Positions 1 through 11,329 of a stretch of 64,000 nt of DNA are shown piece by piece. Origin of the DNA: Protula sp. h YS-2021. Its lineage: Eukaryota; Annelida; Polychaeta; Sabellida; Serpulidae. Within the stretch, counting starts at the first letter, position 1; every line of letters starts with the position of its first letter. The DNA lies in assembly GCA_949752745.1 (NCBI GenBank), contig OX457031.1:24938081-25002080 (forward strand), read 5' to 3'. The notes beneath the pieces are model-generated. The model saw only the letters and a list, made by a program, of their open reading frames with translations, ran no database searches and was not told the origin of the DNA. The position numbers and the translations under genes were made by a program.

Positions 1-1070
1 GTTCCTCTAACACATCATGACCACTCCCATAACAGACTGTTCCTCTAACAGATCATGATCAGTTTATTGACAGACTGCTCCTGTGGTATAGCATGATCAC
101 TACAGAACAGACTGTTCCTCTTATACGTCATGACCACTTTACTGACAGATTATTCCTCCAGTGTATTATGACCAGTCCATTACAGACTGTTCCTGTAATA
201 CACCATGACAACTTTGCTGACAGACTGTTCCTCTAGTATATCCTGAAAACTCCCACATGACTGTTCCTCTATTATATCATGACTACTCCCACTACAGACT
301 GTTCCTCTAGCATATTGTGACCACTCCCACCATAGTCTGTTCCTCTAGTATATTAGGCCACTCCCTCAACAGACTGTTAGTCTCATATATTATGACGACT
401 TCCAGAAAGTTTGTTCCTCTAGTATATCATGACCGCTCCAACAACAGACTGTTACTCTGGTATATCATGACCACTTCCTTAACAGACTGTTCCTCTAGTA
501 TATCATGACTACTCCCTCAACAAACTGTTCCTGCAGTATATCCGGACCACTCTGCAACAGTATGTCTCTCTAGTATATCCTGGCCACTCTGCAACAGTAT
601 GTCCCTTTAGTATATCCTGACCACTCTGCAACAGTATGTCCCTCTAGTATATCCTGACCACTCTGCAACAGTATGTCCTTCTAGTATATCCTGACCACTC
701 TGCAACAGTATGTCCCTTTAGTATATCCTGACCACTCTGCAACAGTATGTCCCTCTAGTATATCCTGACCACTCTGCAACAGTATGTCCTTCTAGTATAT
801 CCTGACCACTCTGCAACAGTATGTCCCTCTAGTATATCCTGACCACTCTGCAACAGTATGTCCCTCTAGTATATCCTGACCACTCAAACATCTTCGTCTA
901 GTATATCATGACTACTCCCACGACAGACTGTGCCTCAACTATATCGAGTACAATCCCACCATAGTCTGTTCCTGTAGTATATCATGGCCACTCCAACAAA
1001 AGATTGTTCCTCTGGTATATCGTGACCACTCCCTCAACAGGCTGTTCGGATACTGTATAACAAAGCTGTT
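1..1070. repeat. Minisatellite, ~37-41 bp unit
   Basis: Tandem array built on the words 'cctctagtatatcatgacc' and 'acagactgtt'. The flanks (about 1-540 and 885-1070) are diverged with a ~38-41 bp period. The core (about 540-885) is nearly perfect with a 37 bp period; for example the word gaccactctg recurs at 619, 656 and 693. Short open frames inside it are by-products of the repeat. It lies in the intron or 5' flank of the downstream EGF/CBM14 gene. Confidence 0.9.
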
Positions 1071-1376
1071 ACGAGACTGTGTACCACAGAATACCATGAC
1101 AACTCCCCCGGAAAACTGCCCTGGCCTATCAGGGAAACCCGCGATTTTACCTCTGCTACTCCTACATGCTACCTTAGTATATCTTTATCACTGGGATATT
1201 CTACCATTTAGTGTCCCCCATAAGTGATATCTTCGCTATTAGTTTCAAAACCATAAGCGATAAGGCAATAACTGGGTTATTTTTGGAATCAATGTTAATT
1301 GACCAATGCAGACTGTAATGGAACTGAAGTGTTCAATAAAGGGCTTTCATGAACAATTACACATTTTTTTATTCAG

Positions 1377-1493
1377 AGATTGTCGATCCATGTGAGCCTA
1401 ATCCGTGCCACAATGGTGGAGAATGCTTGCCTGATGGAGATAGTTTTGGCTGCCTTTGCCCTGATGGTTACGGAGGAGAACTGTGCGAAATAG
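1377..1493 (+). CDS. EGF-like exon 1 (phase 1-1)
   Basis: Acceptor attcag at 1371-1376; donor gtgcgt from 1494. The 117 nt hold one complete EGF domain with the motif [12 protein letters not shown] and six cysteines spaced 4-5-8-1-8. The exon is symmetric, so it can be skipped without a frame change. Confidence 0.85.
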   Translation, partial: RLSIHVSLIRATMVENACLMEIVLAAFALMVTEENCAK

Positions 1494-3459
1494 GTGCGTA
1501 TATACACTTCAGTCGATAAGGCTGCTCACAGTCGAGCGTTTCTCGATAATCGAGGCAACCAGCCAGAACACGGAGTTAATTTGTGTCATAGGTCAACAAT
1601 CGGATGTAGGGCGGGGGGCAATGTAGTTTGTCGAAAAATCATTGGTGCCGGAAAGCCACACAAGTTATAAGACTGAATGGGATTATTTACATGGCACCTG
1701 GAAGTGAGAATAAGTTTATCACAAGTTGAACAGTTTATATCTGGAGAAGGAGGTTGTTGTTGGCCGTGTCCAACGAAAACATTTCAACAAAGTATTGCAC
1801 TAATATTTACCTCCTGCTACGTCACTGATCTATTTACTTTTAGAGGATTTTTAACAATTTTTTAATAAAACTGGCACAGAATTTGAAGGGTTGCCTTTGC
1901 TATATCTTAAAATTACTGGACACTGGTGTGATATGCTAAGCATGTCAATAGATAGCTCATTTTGATGTACTGGGGTGAAGTTTTCAATTGAAAGAACTGA
2001 TTTTACCCAACATCGGCTAAGCGCGTTGTATCTGAAGCGCAGTTATGCAAAATATGTCAATCTTATTATGAAGCAAGGTTTCAAACCTCGAACAATACAG
2101 CAAGTCATTTATTGGCCTTTCAGGTCACGTCTCAAGGGTCAGTAAATGACTTGCTGCATTGCTCTAATGTAACAACCTGATCTCATTGATTAGCAATTCC
2201 ATGGACTGCCTGCAACTCAAATGTAAACTTTTTTATGCCAGCTGCTTACCATAGAAATTGATTAATTATGTGATTAGTTTTTCACGTACTTGACCATTCC
2301 TAACCACCCTCAAATGTTGGTTCAAAGTAAGCGAACGCTTAGTTTTCATTAATTGAAATTTAGACTTCATGTATTGGTAAATGTGCCAATATTCATGTTA
2401 AAATTGTTCGACAGTTTTGACAACGACCACAACAACGACCACAACCACAACCACCAAACCACCGACTACAACCACGACCACAAAACCACCTACCACCACC
2501 ACAACCACCAAACCACCGACTACAACCACAACCACAGCTGCGCCGACCACGACCACAAGCAGCGCCGCGCCATCGGGGCCGTGCGATCCTAACCCGTGCC
2601 TGAATGGCGGCACCTGCACAGAAGACCCAGAGCAGGACGGGGGCTACAGCTGCTGGTGCGCCGATGGCTGGCTCGGCTACGAGTGCCAGACAGGTATAAC
2701 ACCCTTCTGGTCGTTAAAATAATATCACACAAAGCCAAGATTTCATGTTTTAAATGTTTTGATATTAATTTCACAGAATAATTTACACGACCTAAGCACA
2801 ATACTGAATTGTAACCAACAACCGAAAACTTTGCTAATAAATTCTGAGAGTTTAGAATGCAATCTGGAATGGTAGCGTTGCTGCTTTTTCTGGCAAGAGG
2901 ACTACGTCATTTTGTTTTTTTTGCTTTTTGTTTTTGCCAAACAGAGGAGCCGGATGGAGGATATGACTGTGGTGATAATAATCCGTGTGACCCAGAATAC
3001 ACAGAAGACCATGGCTACCATTTCCCCCATGACGACGAAACCAAGTTTGTGCAGTGCGACGAATTCGGTACGCCGTTTATCTGGCAAAATATGCTGAGTG
3101 ATTGGTTTATTTATTAATTATTTATTTATTTATTTATTTGGAATGCAAGATAATAAAGATGCTGTCGTTGCATATCTGTTTGACAAAAGAATAACTACCA
3201 ATTTTTTTTTTTTAATTGTGCTTTTAATATGTGTATATAAGGAGTTTAATTATTTGCTGACTAGAATTAATCATTTAGTTATTTACCTATTTCAGGACAG
3301 TGCTTCGTGATGGATTGCCCGTCAGGATTAATCTGGCACCAGAACCATGGACAATGCACCCCTCCAGAATATGAAAAGCGCATTCTGCAACTCATAGAGC
3401 AGTATGAAAGAAAACTTGACACAATCCGTTATAAAAGTAACCATGGAACCCGACCATAA
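1377..3459 (+). CDS. Secreted EGF-like / peritrophin-A (CBM14) protein, 3' part of gene
   Basis: Four exons are visible: 1377-1493, 2415-2693, 2945-3067 and 3296-3459 (stop TAA 3457-3459). All internal introns are phase 1, the usual arrangement for shuffled EGF exons. Domain order is EGF, then a Thr/Pro-rich mucin-like linker, a second EGF, then a chitin-binding peritrophin-A domain split over the last two exons. The protein ends in a charged ~25-residue tail rich in E, K, R and Q, probably helical. Cysteine spacing of EGF 1 is 4-5-8-1-8 and of EGF 2 is 4-5-11-1-8; the CBM14 part has six cysteines. The known role of such families is extracellular: chitin or matrix binding, as in molluscan shell matrix and mucus proteins. 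No start codon or signal peptide is seen, so the 5' exons lie before this window. The domain calls are secure; the biological role is inferred. Confidence 0.85.
2415..2693 (+). CDS. Thr/Pro mucin-like linker plus EGF-like exon 2
   Basis: Acceptor ends 2414 and the donor starts at 2694. The first ~45 codons are an imprecise ACC/ACN repeat coding runs of Thr broken by KPP, a likely O-glycosylated stalk. An EGF domain with the motif [12 protein letters not shown] follows. The opposite strand also has a long open frame here, but it is only the complement of the Thr repeat. Confidence 0.85.
2945..3067 (+). CDS. CBM14 exon, first half
   Basis: Acceptor ccaaacag ends 2944; donor gtacgc starts 3068. 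The 41-codon exon carries three of the six peritrophin-A cysteines. It includes the aromatic/acidic stretch [14 protein letters not shown], where the family's conserved F-x-x-C strand lies. Confidence 0.8.
3296..3459 (+). CDS. CBM14 exon, second half, and C-terminus
   Basis: Acceptor cctatttcag ends 3295. The exon gives the second half of the peritrophin-A domain (motif [14 protein letters not shown]) and a hydrophilic tail, then TAA at 3457-3459. The motif C-P-x-G-L-x-(W/F) is the classic end of a CBM14 domain. Confidence 0.85.
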
Positions 3460-3926
3460 ACTGGACGCTGGTATTGTCCTGGCATTTTAAAGACGAAACA
3501 GAAATGATTTTGTGATCGTGAGAAATAAGACAAGAAGTAAATTAACAACTCCTGAAAAGCTTCATTCATAGTGTACAACCTCATTCTAATTAAAAAAAAC
3601 ACAAAGATTTTTTTTTTCCTATATGCCCATTTGTGTGATTTTTCCTTGCAATTTTTTTAGATTAAAAACTGAGTGGGAATTAGTTTTAACAAATGGACCT
3701 GCTTTGCAAAAATAGCAAGAATAATTTCTTCGTGGTCTCGCCACTCAATAGAAATACTTTCTGGGTGTTAGTTCTTATCCATTTTGGTTTCAAGTTGTTT
3801 CTATAAAAACAATTACACTGAAAACAATTGTGTTGGTAGTGCACTGTCTGTTAACGTGGCAGAACAGACGTCTTATATTTGGCATAAAATTTGCTGTCTG
3901 AAATATGCAGGCTCGGTTGATTTGAA

Positions 3927-3932
3927 AATAAA
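3927..3932 (+). other. Candidate polyadenylation signal of the EGF/CBM14 gene
   Basis: AATAAA about 470 nt after the stop codon, the first canonical hexamer seen downstream. The 3' end has not been tested by any transcript. Confidence 0.35.
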
Positions 3933-6831
3933 TACACGGATCAAATAGAATTTCCTATTAAAGTGTTGTTCATTATCGTCTTGGAATATTGTTTTGGGAG
4001 GATGTGACTCAACTTTTTTTTCAGTTCATTCTGAAATGCTACAGCGGCATACAGTTAAGATAAAAATGCTGTGTACGTTCAAATTGGCCTATTTCTAACA
4101 ACTTCTCATTAATCTGAGCCATGGCAAATAGACCGTTGAGAGAATAAGGTGTTGATGTGCACGTCAGTCCAGCGATGCTGTTTGGGTTTGATTCCGTCGA
4201 CAATTTGTGGGCGTCAAAATCGAGAACATGGATCACTAAAAACAAGGTCAAAGCTAGTCTTAAGCAAAAAACTTTTTGTTTCTTTTCTTTTCTTCGCGTC
4301 ACTAAACTAACAAATAAAGAAAAAAGTTGATCTGGAAAAAAGTTCAAAATAAAAGAAAACTAGAACCTCACTTCGCTATAGCGAAATGTTAAACACTTGA
4401 CAAAAATTAAAACGCACAAATACTTCCTTCAATGGGTTTTTTCTTGAATAATATATTGCAAACAACACAGCTTGAATACGTCTCATAAGCCGAGTAGTGT
4501 TTGGTTTCTGTTGACTTAAGGTTTTATTGACTGATCTAGCATACGCCGTGTTATCTTTTTACGCAGTGAGAGCTCGCACAAAGCTCACTGAGAAACTGTG
4601 TGTGATGTGGGTTAAATGCTACGCATTTACTTGCAAAAATACACTCTTTTCACATGGCGTTTTAACAAAGAAAACGAAATCAAAGACGAAAATAAAAAGT
4701 GACATGCACATGTTCAGATCAAGCTCTTCATAAGTCCCAAGTTTCATGGTCGTAGGGCCTATAGTGTCAGAGAAGAAGAAGACACAAAAAATCGAAAAAA
4801 GTGTCAAGAAAAAAAAAAAAAAAAAAAAGGACGAATTTTGCTCGCACAAATTCATATAACTCTTGCAAGCCAAAGGCTTGTCAAGTGTTAAAAATTCCTG
4901 AGTGAAATACAATGGACAATGAAAATCGCACATTCGATTTACCATACTAATCTGGCCTAACCATATCATTTTGCTGCCCGATCATATTATGTGATTAAAT
5001 TAAACTTTGAAGAAAATTAATTTATTTCCGGTGTCCTTCAAGCCATTTTGTAGATTATTTAAATCTTGTCCTATTGTCCTATTATTTGCTCAAATCTGTA
5101 CCGTCATTGGATTCCTGATAATTTTTTCAAACACCAAGGATTTAGCCCATTGAGAAATCAAAGCTTAAATTATAAAATGTTTGCTTGACATGAAATCTCA
5201 GTCAAAACTCAATACTTGAGATAAAAAGGAACTTTGTGAGCGAGCGTCTTTTCTCACGCACACCATCGACATAAAAGATGATGGCTAGAAATGACTTCCC
5301 AATCATATGTGTCGGTTTGCAAGCGTCAATGGGGGAAATGGCCAATCATTCATACATTCAGATGTGTCAAACTTGCTATTCCTGGAGATCCATATAAATT
5401 GGGTGTGCATCCAACGGTCAATCTTAGTCCTTTATCTGGATCCCTTTAAATTTGATTCATTAGCAAAGTCCCCCATTCGGGAGCGCCCAACGGCAATTTG
5501 AGGCTGTTGTAATGCAAACTTTGAAAAATAAAAGATGCAAAAAATCGTGTTTAAATTCAAATCTGTCCCACGTGGCTCATTCGTTACGAATACATCAACT
5601 ATTTGCGAGCAAGATATTTAGACAGACATGTAGATACTATGTTGGGTCAACATTTAAGTTTGGAAAGTTATTGATTTAACAACCTGTCTGTCCGGATTGT
5701 GCGGTCTGGAGATTACCCCAATCAACACTTGGATTGCAAGTGATCTTTAAAATGCATTAAGTGAAAAAAATTGAAAGACGAACAATTACCGTTATGTTCA
5801 GAGTATTTTAGGGAAATTGTAGTTGAGAATGTTTTGTAGGCAAGCTTTTGTCAGTAAGGCTGCTGTGGGTAAATTGCTGCAGGTGAGACTGTAGTGGGCA
5901 AGTTGTAAGTGAGATTGCTGTGGGGCAAGTTGTTGTAGGTGAGGCCGTTGTTGTGAAGTTTTAGCAGACAAGACTGCAGGCAGGCAGAAGTGGCTGGTTA
6001 TGTAAATTCGGCAAAACAGTTCGGGGTAGTCACACGTAGACGCACTTTATTAAAGAAGTTACACTTCAAGAGCATCTCCCCACACTGTAGGGACGCCTGA
6101 ATGAGACGTTAGACGGACGAATGGTTCTCAGGTTCGGATCAAAGGGATCGGGAGAGACGCGGGAGGGGGGTGAAGTACCCCGAGTTCACAGCTGCCAGTG
6201 AACTATCTACGTCCTTTTTCAGCTCTCATCTCAGCATCAGCTTCTCTATTTATAACTTCGAGAAATATATATCTGAAAGTGACACTTGACACATATGTGG
6301 GCGTTCTAAAAAACATTCAGTGTCTTTCTTTTGACTATTGACTGGATCCCACTGTTTTAAAACACTCAAATACCATAAACAGGATGCTAAAAACGCTGAC
6401 ACCGCCTTACTTTGAAGTGTCCCTTCTTTTATCCTATGTCACGCTGTCCGCAGCGTCTTCCCGGGATCAGCTGTAAATTAATGAATGACTTGGTTAAAAG
6501 GTGCATCCGGAATTGCTTATTCAAGATGTCACCTATCGTGAGGTTCCGCTTTTTGTCCCCTGTATGATGGTTAATTATTTTATGAATTTCTCCCTTACTG
6601 ACGTAATCAAATCATTGATATTTTTATCTACGCAGTTTATTATAGAGCAGAAATATGTGGTAGAAATAAGTTTTAGTTTCGTAACACAAAGATGATGTTT
6701 CTAAAGCAAGATTATAAAAAAAAATGCTGTCTCAGTAAAGAAAAAAACTGATATCGCTCCAGTTAATGAAATAATGTACAATGCTCTTTCCGTATCCTAT
6801 TTTGCACAAATGCACACATACCTCCAAACAT
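3933..6831. other. Intergenic stretch, no gene recognised
   Basis: AT-rich DNA without any frame I can support. It holds one dispersed repeat copy (about 4655-4890). Around 5857-5980 there is a weak ~30 bp iteration of words like 'gctgtgggcaagttgt'. A more GC-rich patch at about 6000-6250 shows no recognisable product. Confidence 0.6.
4655..4890 (-). repeat. Dispersed ~230 bp repeat, copy 1
   Basis: Read on the minus strand this matches 50690-50895 along almost its whole length. Shared landmarks are 'gcctttggcttgcaag', 'gtgcgagcaaaattcgtcc' followed by a T tract, then 'tgtgtcttcttcttctctg', and the end 'gcatgtcactttt'. The family is not identified. Confidence 0.75.
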
Positions 6832-7091
6832 ATGCAAACCGGAGAATTACGAAAACATAAATTCCGTATATAAAAACATAACTTTTTGGTTACGAAAACA
6901 TAAACCTACGAAAGCATAACTTTTAATGACCATCATAAGTGGTAAGTACTTAAGTGTTCGAAAAGCAAACAATATAATGACTTCCTCAGCAGGACAGCTA
7001 AATTCTGAGTTCTACTTGCCAACATATTTAAAGACAACCAGTTCGTACATAAACTGCCTCCCATTTTAAATGCACATTACACTGTTTTAAC

Positions 7092-7705
7092 GGGGTACAT
7101 ACAATTTGACCAACCGCAATTTGACCAACCACAATTTGACCAACAGAAATTTGACCAACTGCAATTTGACCAACCACTTAATGGAAAAAACTGACATTTG
7201 ACCAACTTTCACTTTTAGATATACATAACCTTATAAATCTAGGAGTTCGAGGTTTCGTAAGAAAAATTTCAAAGAAGTGCTCATTTGCATCAAAGAGATG
7301 TTGCGCTAATCCCCTATCTGTCAATGAGTGTCATAAGGTTGAGTTCCACCTGCCCCGTTAATCTCCGTAATCCGGCGTTATACAAGGTGTTATACAAACA
7401 AACCCAGACCTGGTGGAAGCTTTAGTGTCATCTCAGGTACGTGTTTTATGTGAAGTTTTGAGAGGATATGAGATTACTACCATCCCTGTACATGTGGACA
7501 GTACTTTTACTTGCAGTGTTATAACTGTTTAAATGTTGCTTTTGTGGGAACATTTGTCATTGCTAATGTTTTACTGATAAGTGGTACGAAAAACAATAAA
7601 TTATGAAGTTGGTCGAATGTCCGTTTTTTCATTAAAAGGTTGGTCAAATTGCGGTTGGTTAAATTTCAGTTGGTCAAATTTCGGTTGGTCAAATGTCCTA
7701 CACCC
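7092..7705. mobile_element. Non-autonomous TIR element with iterated ends, nested in MULE
   Basis: The left end has about five copies of the word 'caatttgaccaac' and the right end carries the inverted copies ('gttggtcaaatt'). The outer tips match as GGGGTACATAC and GGGTGTAGGAC. An 8-bp direct repeat GTTTTAAC flanks the element at 7084-7091 and 7706-7713. The 614 bp hold no coding potential that I can see. It sits inside the MULE above, so it inserted later. Confidence 0.75.
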
Positions 7706-7729
7706 GTTTTAACACATACAGTCTCAATT

Positions 7730-8140
7730 CTAGGCATCTACTGGTAAAAATTTGAAAGCCACTCTTCTAACATACTGTTTTCTGTTCAAGTAAAAATACA
7801 TATACTGGTGAAAAGTGTCATCCAAGAAGTTTGCTTTTGCCTGAGTTGCTGGATTTGCGTATCTGGGTGCATTTAAGCTCTGAAGCTTGACGTAGGTTTC
7901 TTCCTGTTGCATCTTTAGCTTGAAAGCAAAGATGTAAATATTTGGATGCGCACCAGTAAACTGCTTTCGAAAATGCTTATGAAACGCTTCAGCGGCATTT
8001 GTCGTGCGAGGCATGTTGTCACCAACGTTGTCCAGGCTTGGACTAGCGGCCCACAAGTAAGGTGGAAACTTGGCATCGTCAGCTATGTATGTTTCCGTCA
8101 TGTAGTCTGCAAGCTGCTGAACCCTTTCACCATGGCACTG
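7730..8140 (-). pseudogene. MULE transposase C-terminal fragment
   Basis: Open on the minus strand from just after an in-frame stop at 8141-8143 to a stop at 7730. It shows the hallmarks of the region after the DDE core in MULE/FLYWCH-associated transposases. These are an FPPYLW motif, then R-T-T-N-A-A-E-x-F-H, then HPNIYIF, followed by a Q-Q-E-E-T-Y-V-K-type helix. The first ATG at 8099-8101 is internal to the similarity, so this is a truncated copy rather than a complete small gene. The catalytic N-terminal part is missing or scrambled. Confidence 0.75.
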
Positions 8141-8289
8141 TTATATAATCCACAGCAAGCCAGAAGCGCAACCTTTGATGTCGCTATGCTAATGAGGTAG
8201 CTCATTAAATTTTATGTTTTCGTAGGTTTATGTTTTCGTATGTGTTATGCTTTCGTAAATTTATGCTTTCATATAGTTGCCATGCAAAC

Positions 8290-11127
8290 GGATGTATAAT
8301 ACGTGTATATACTTTATTAAAAGAATGACAAGTAGCTCCGTGGGGGTAGGGGGGGGGGGAGGAGTTGGCAGTCATGTACCAACTGGTTACCATGCGCGTC
8401 CATGACTTTTTAAATCGACCGCTAATTTTGCTAATTTTGATATTTACCCCCTATTTTAACCAAACGCAGAGTAAAATTCCGATATGACCTCACATTTTTT
8501 GTAGAAAACTCGGAGTACTTTAAAAATTTACCGTCTTTTTTAAATTGGCACTCCGCTCAAAATTACCCCCCCCCCCCACCCTTTCTCTTCTTTTTTATTA
8601 ATTTTATTTTTTGGACGCAAAATGATAACACACTTTATACCAAGAGCCTCCCTCCCCTGGGCAAGTAGCTAAAATGTAGTTTTTTGTTTAATCAATGTAC
8701 CAAGCCTGTTTGCCATAACCATTCCGAAATTAGTAATTTTCTTCTTGTGGAAATGATAATACCAGCGTTGTAATTTTCTTCTTGTAGAAATGAAAATCAG
8801 TTGCAACTGAGGTTTAGTCTTACTTTGGGCTAAAGACGCTGAACTGGTTCGACATCGTCAATTAGTTCATATTTCTTAAACTAATATGTACCGATACAGC
8901 GTCAGGGCAAGGAAAATTTATCTGGATCCCCTAGGGCAACAAAAGCATGAAAAATGCAGAACAGCGAAAGTTAACAAAATACAATATGATAGCAAACGCT
9001 ACAATAAGTCTGTTCCTGTCCTGTGGTATCGCTAACTGTTTAAAATGTTCTGTGGCTTCTGCCTTGATCACATGACCAAAGAACTGGTCACGTGGCAAGA
9101 TGAAAGGCCATTGCACCATATAAACCATCCCCCCTGCAGTAAATAGACATATCATTGCTAATCGAAACCATAATAAATTAGTCTACAACACGGAAAACTA
9201 AACAAAAGTTTATGTTAATATAACCCTAACAGGGTTTATATATAGTGGTCGTGGCCCTCGCACAAGAAGTTTAGTCAAAGCATTTCGAAACAGGGAAATG
9301 TTATTTAAGCAATTACATTTATATAACTAAACTCTTACAAATAGAGAAAGCATTTTCCCTTGGCACAAAATAGTAATAACACCATAATTGAAGCTTACCT
9401 AATGGCTGTTTAAAAGATGTAGAAAATTAATGCATATGGATTTCTTAAGTTTCAATATTGGAAGAATGGGCGGATAACTAAGAATTTTCTGGAATTTATT
9501 TTAAAAAGGTAGGATTTATATATATATGTTAATACCAACTTGCTTTCCTGTTGTTTTTGTTTAATTTTTTAATCTTGCAATAGATCAGTTTCTACGGCAA
9601 CATATTTCCGGTGATAATCCTTTTTAGTCAATGAATCTAGTTTTGGTCGCTCCCCAACCTTTGCAAAGACATTTGTTGAAATGGACAAAATTGTTTGTCA
9701 TTTTTCCTATTTTTATATTGATTTCGCTCCTAGACCTACTTATCCACTGTTGTCTACTTCTACCTACTGTTATCTATTGTTATCTACTATGTCATACAAC
9801 CAGGCTACTCACTATCTCCGATTTAAAAATTAGTATTGTCACCTCACCGCAATTATTGCTATTATTCTGCGCAGGAAAAATCACTAAAAAGGCCAGATAA
9901 TTAAGCATGTTTTTACATAACAGAAAGCTATCGAAGTTATTACTTTTTGCATGTACATACTTTGATTTAAGCAGGAGCAGTTTCTTGCATAACCATTCTT
10001 GTCATGCAAATCACGTGGAAATATCTCAGCTAGTTATATGTCCGGTTTGATACATTATCATTTTATCATTTGATAAACAAACACTAGAGTTTTATTCACG
10101 ACTTTTGTCATATATCGACACTAGCACAGGCATGAAAACACGTAGCTACTACAAAACACCCTTTTACCCCTGTCCTCAAGTCATTTCGAAAATAACCCAC
10201 ATCTACATACCTATAGCACTGGCGGCTATATCCGTTTTAAATGTTTTTGAACCTGTCTAAACATGCAGTATATACCGTAATAGAACCCTTTCTCATTTTA
10301 CGTCCGATTTACTTCTTGTGCGTGCCGCGTGCAAAATAAAACGTTCATGAAAAGTTGTAACTTGGAAAACACGACTCAGAGATAAACATAACTTTCCGAT
10401 TAATGTGATTTTACGATTACTTATTTAGGACGTTGGTGCAATTAATCATGTTTCTGAATCCCTTGTACAGATTTTCAATGTTTTCCCCACATACGACTAA
10501 GTCGTTAAAGTATAAAATACGACATAAAATCCCTTGTGAATTTGTATACTTCCATTCGACTGATCAAAACACAGCTCCTTTTCATGCTCAGGTTATGGGC
10601 AAATTTCCTGACGAGAACGCAAGATAATCTAATTCAGGATTCCTTCTAAACATATAGCGAACATTTACTCGTTTTTATTAAATAAATTTTACTTCTTGCG
10701 AAGCACTTTTTGTGGAAAGATTTTACTTCTCATTACAGAAGTCTTTCGAGACGTAAAATTTGTTAATTTAACTTCTTGCAAAAATGTCTCTAACACGTAA
10801 TAGCCGTGCGGAGTAGCCACGCTATGGAATTTTTCTTCTAAACAAGAGGTATTAATAATGCATATATCTCCGGCAAGGAGCATGAGATAACTGAATAGGG
10901 GCGGAGAAATTTCCAACTGCATCAATCGCTGTAAATAGAGCGCCAAGCTACCATTGTCTATGTTTTAGCAAAAGCCTTAAACTACTCAGATATGATACTC
11001 AGCCAATATAGCGACACTAAAGACTATACAGCACGTGTTAGATATTAGTTGTTAATGGTCTTTGGTTTCAGTAATAAACAAATAATATGAGCGTTTGTTC
11101 ATTGTAAAATATACAGCAGAAAGCATC
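8290..11127. other. Intergenic stretch upstream of gene A
   Basis: No gene recognised. It contains two G/C homopolymer runs (about 8349-8361 and 8567-8577) and AT-rich unique-looking DNA. A possible 5'-UTR acceptor 'ggtttcag' ends at 11071. An in-frame stop TAA at 11083-11085 then blocks any coding extension upstream of 11086. Confidence 0.5.
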
Positions 11128-11329
11128 ATGGCTGTGGGTGTTTGTTCAACAAAAATGTGGATGATCCTGGCCATATCTACTACTGTGTTGTTGGTGGCCG
11201 CTGTGGCAGGGATTGCCGCTATATCTGCCTACCTGGAATCCTTCCCAGAATCTACTGGTGTGCTTAAGTTCACAAAGGCTTGCAGGAAGAGGTGCCCGCA
11301 GTGCTATAAATGTCTAGAAAAGTACACAG
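11128..11329 (+). CDS. Gene A exon 1: hydrophobic anchor and first cysteine box
   Basis: ATG 11128; donor gtatga from 11330 (phase 1). Residues 11-36 are hydrophobic without a break. That is longer than a normal signal-peptide core, with one Lys just before it, so an uncleaved type II anchor is likely but a signal peptide is not excluded. The exon ends CRKRCPQCYKC then KYTG. Gene B's matching exon shares C-x4-WMI and the end (R/K)YTG. Confidence 0.75.

Larger units (their letters stand above)
6840..8281. mobile_element. Mutator-like (MULE) DNA transposon, decayed
   Basis: The ends are inverted and built from iterated words: 'ttacgaaaacataa' at about 6846-6931, and the complement 'ttatgttttcgta' at about 8213-8275. 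An 8-bp direct repeat ATGCAAAC flanks the element at 6832-6839 and 8282-8289, in the usual Mutator target-site range (8-11 bp). Between the ends lies a MULE-type transposase fragment (7730-8140, minus) and a separately inserted element (7092-7705). Confidence 0.65.

Noticed and set aside
317..508. 63-codon frame at the window start
   Set aside because: It lies wholly in the minisatellite; its periodic residues follow the repeat unit.
1..1070. CRISPR-like regular repeats
   Set aside because: Repeats are contiguous with no unique spacers, the flanking gene is a eukaryotic split gene, and no cas genes exist.
2398..2619. Val-rich minus frame opposite the Thr linker
   Set aside because: Complement of the ACC repeat of a real exon; no independent coding signal.
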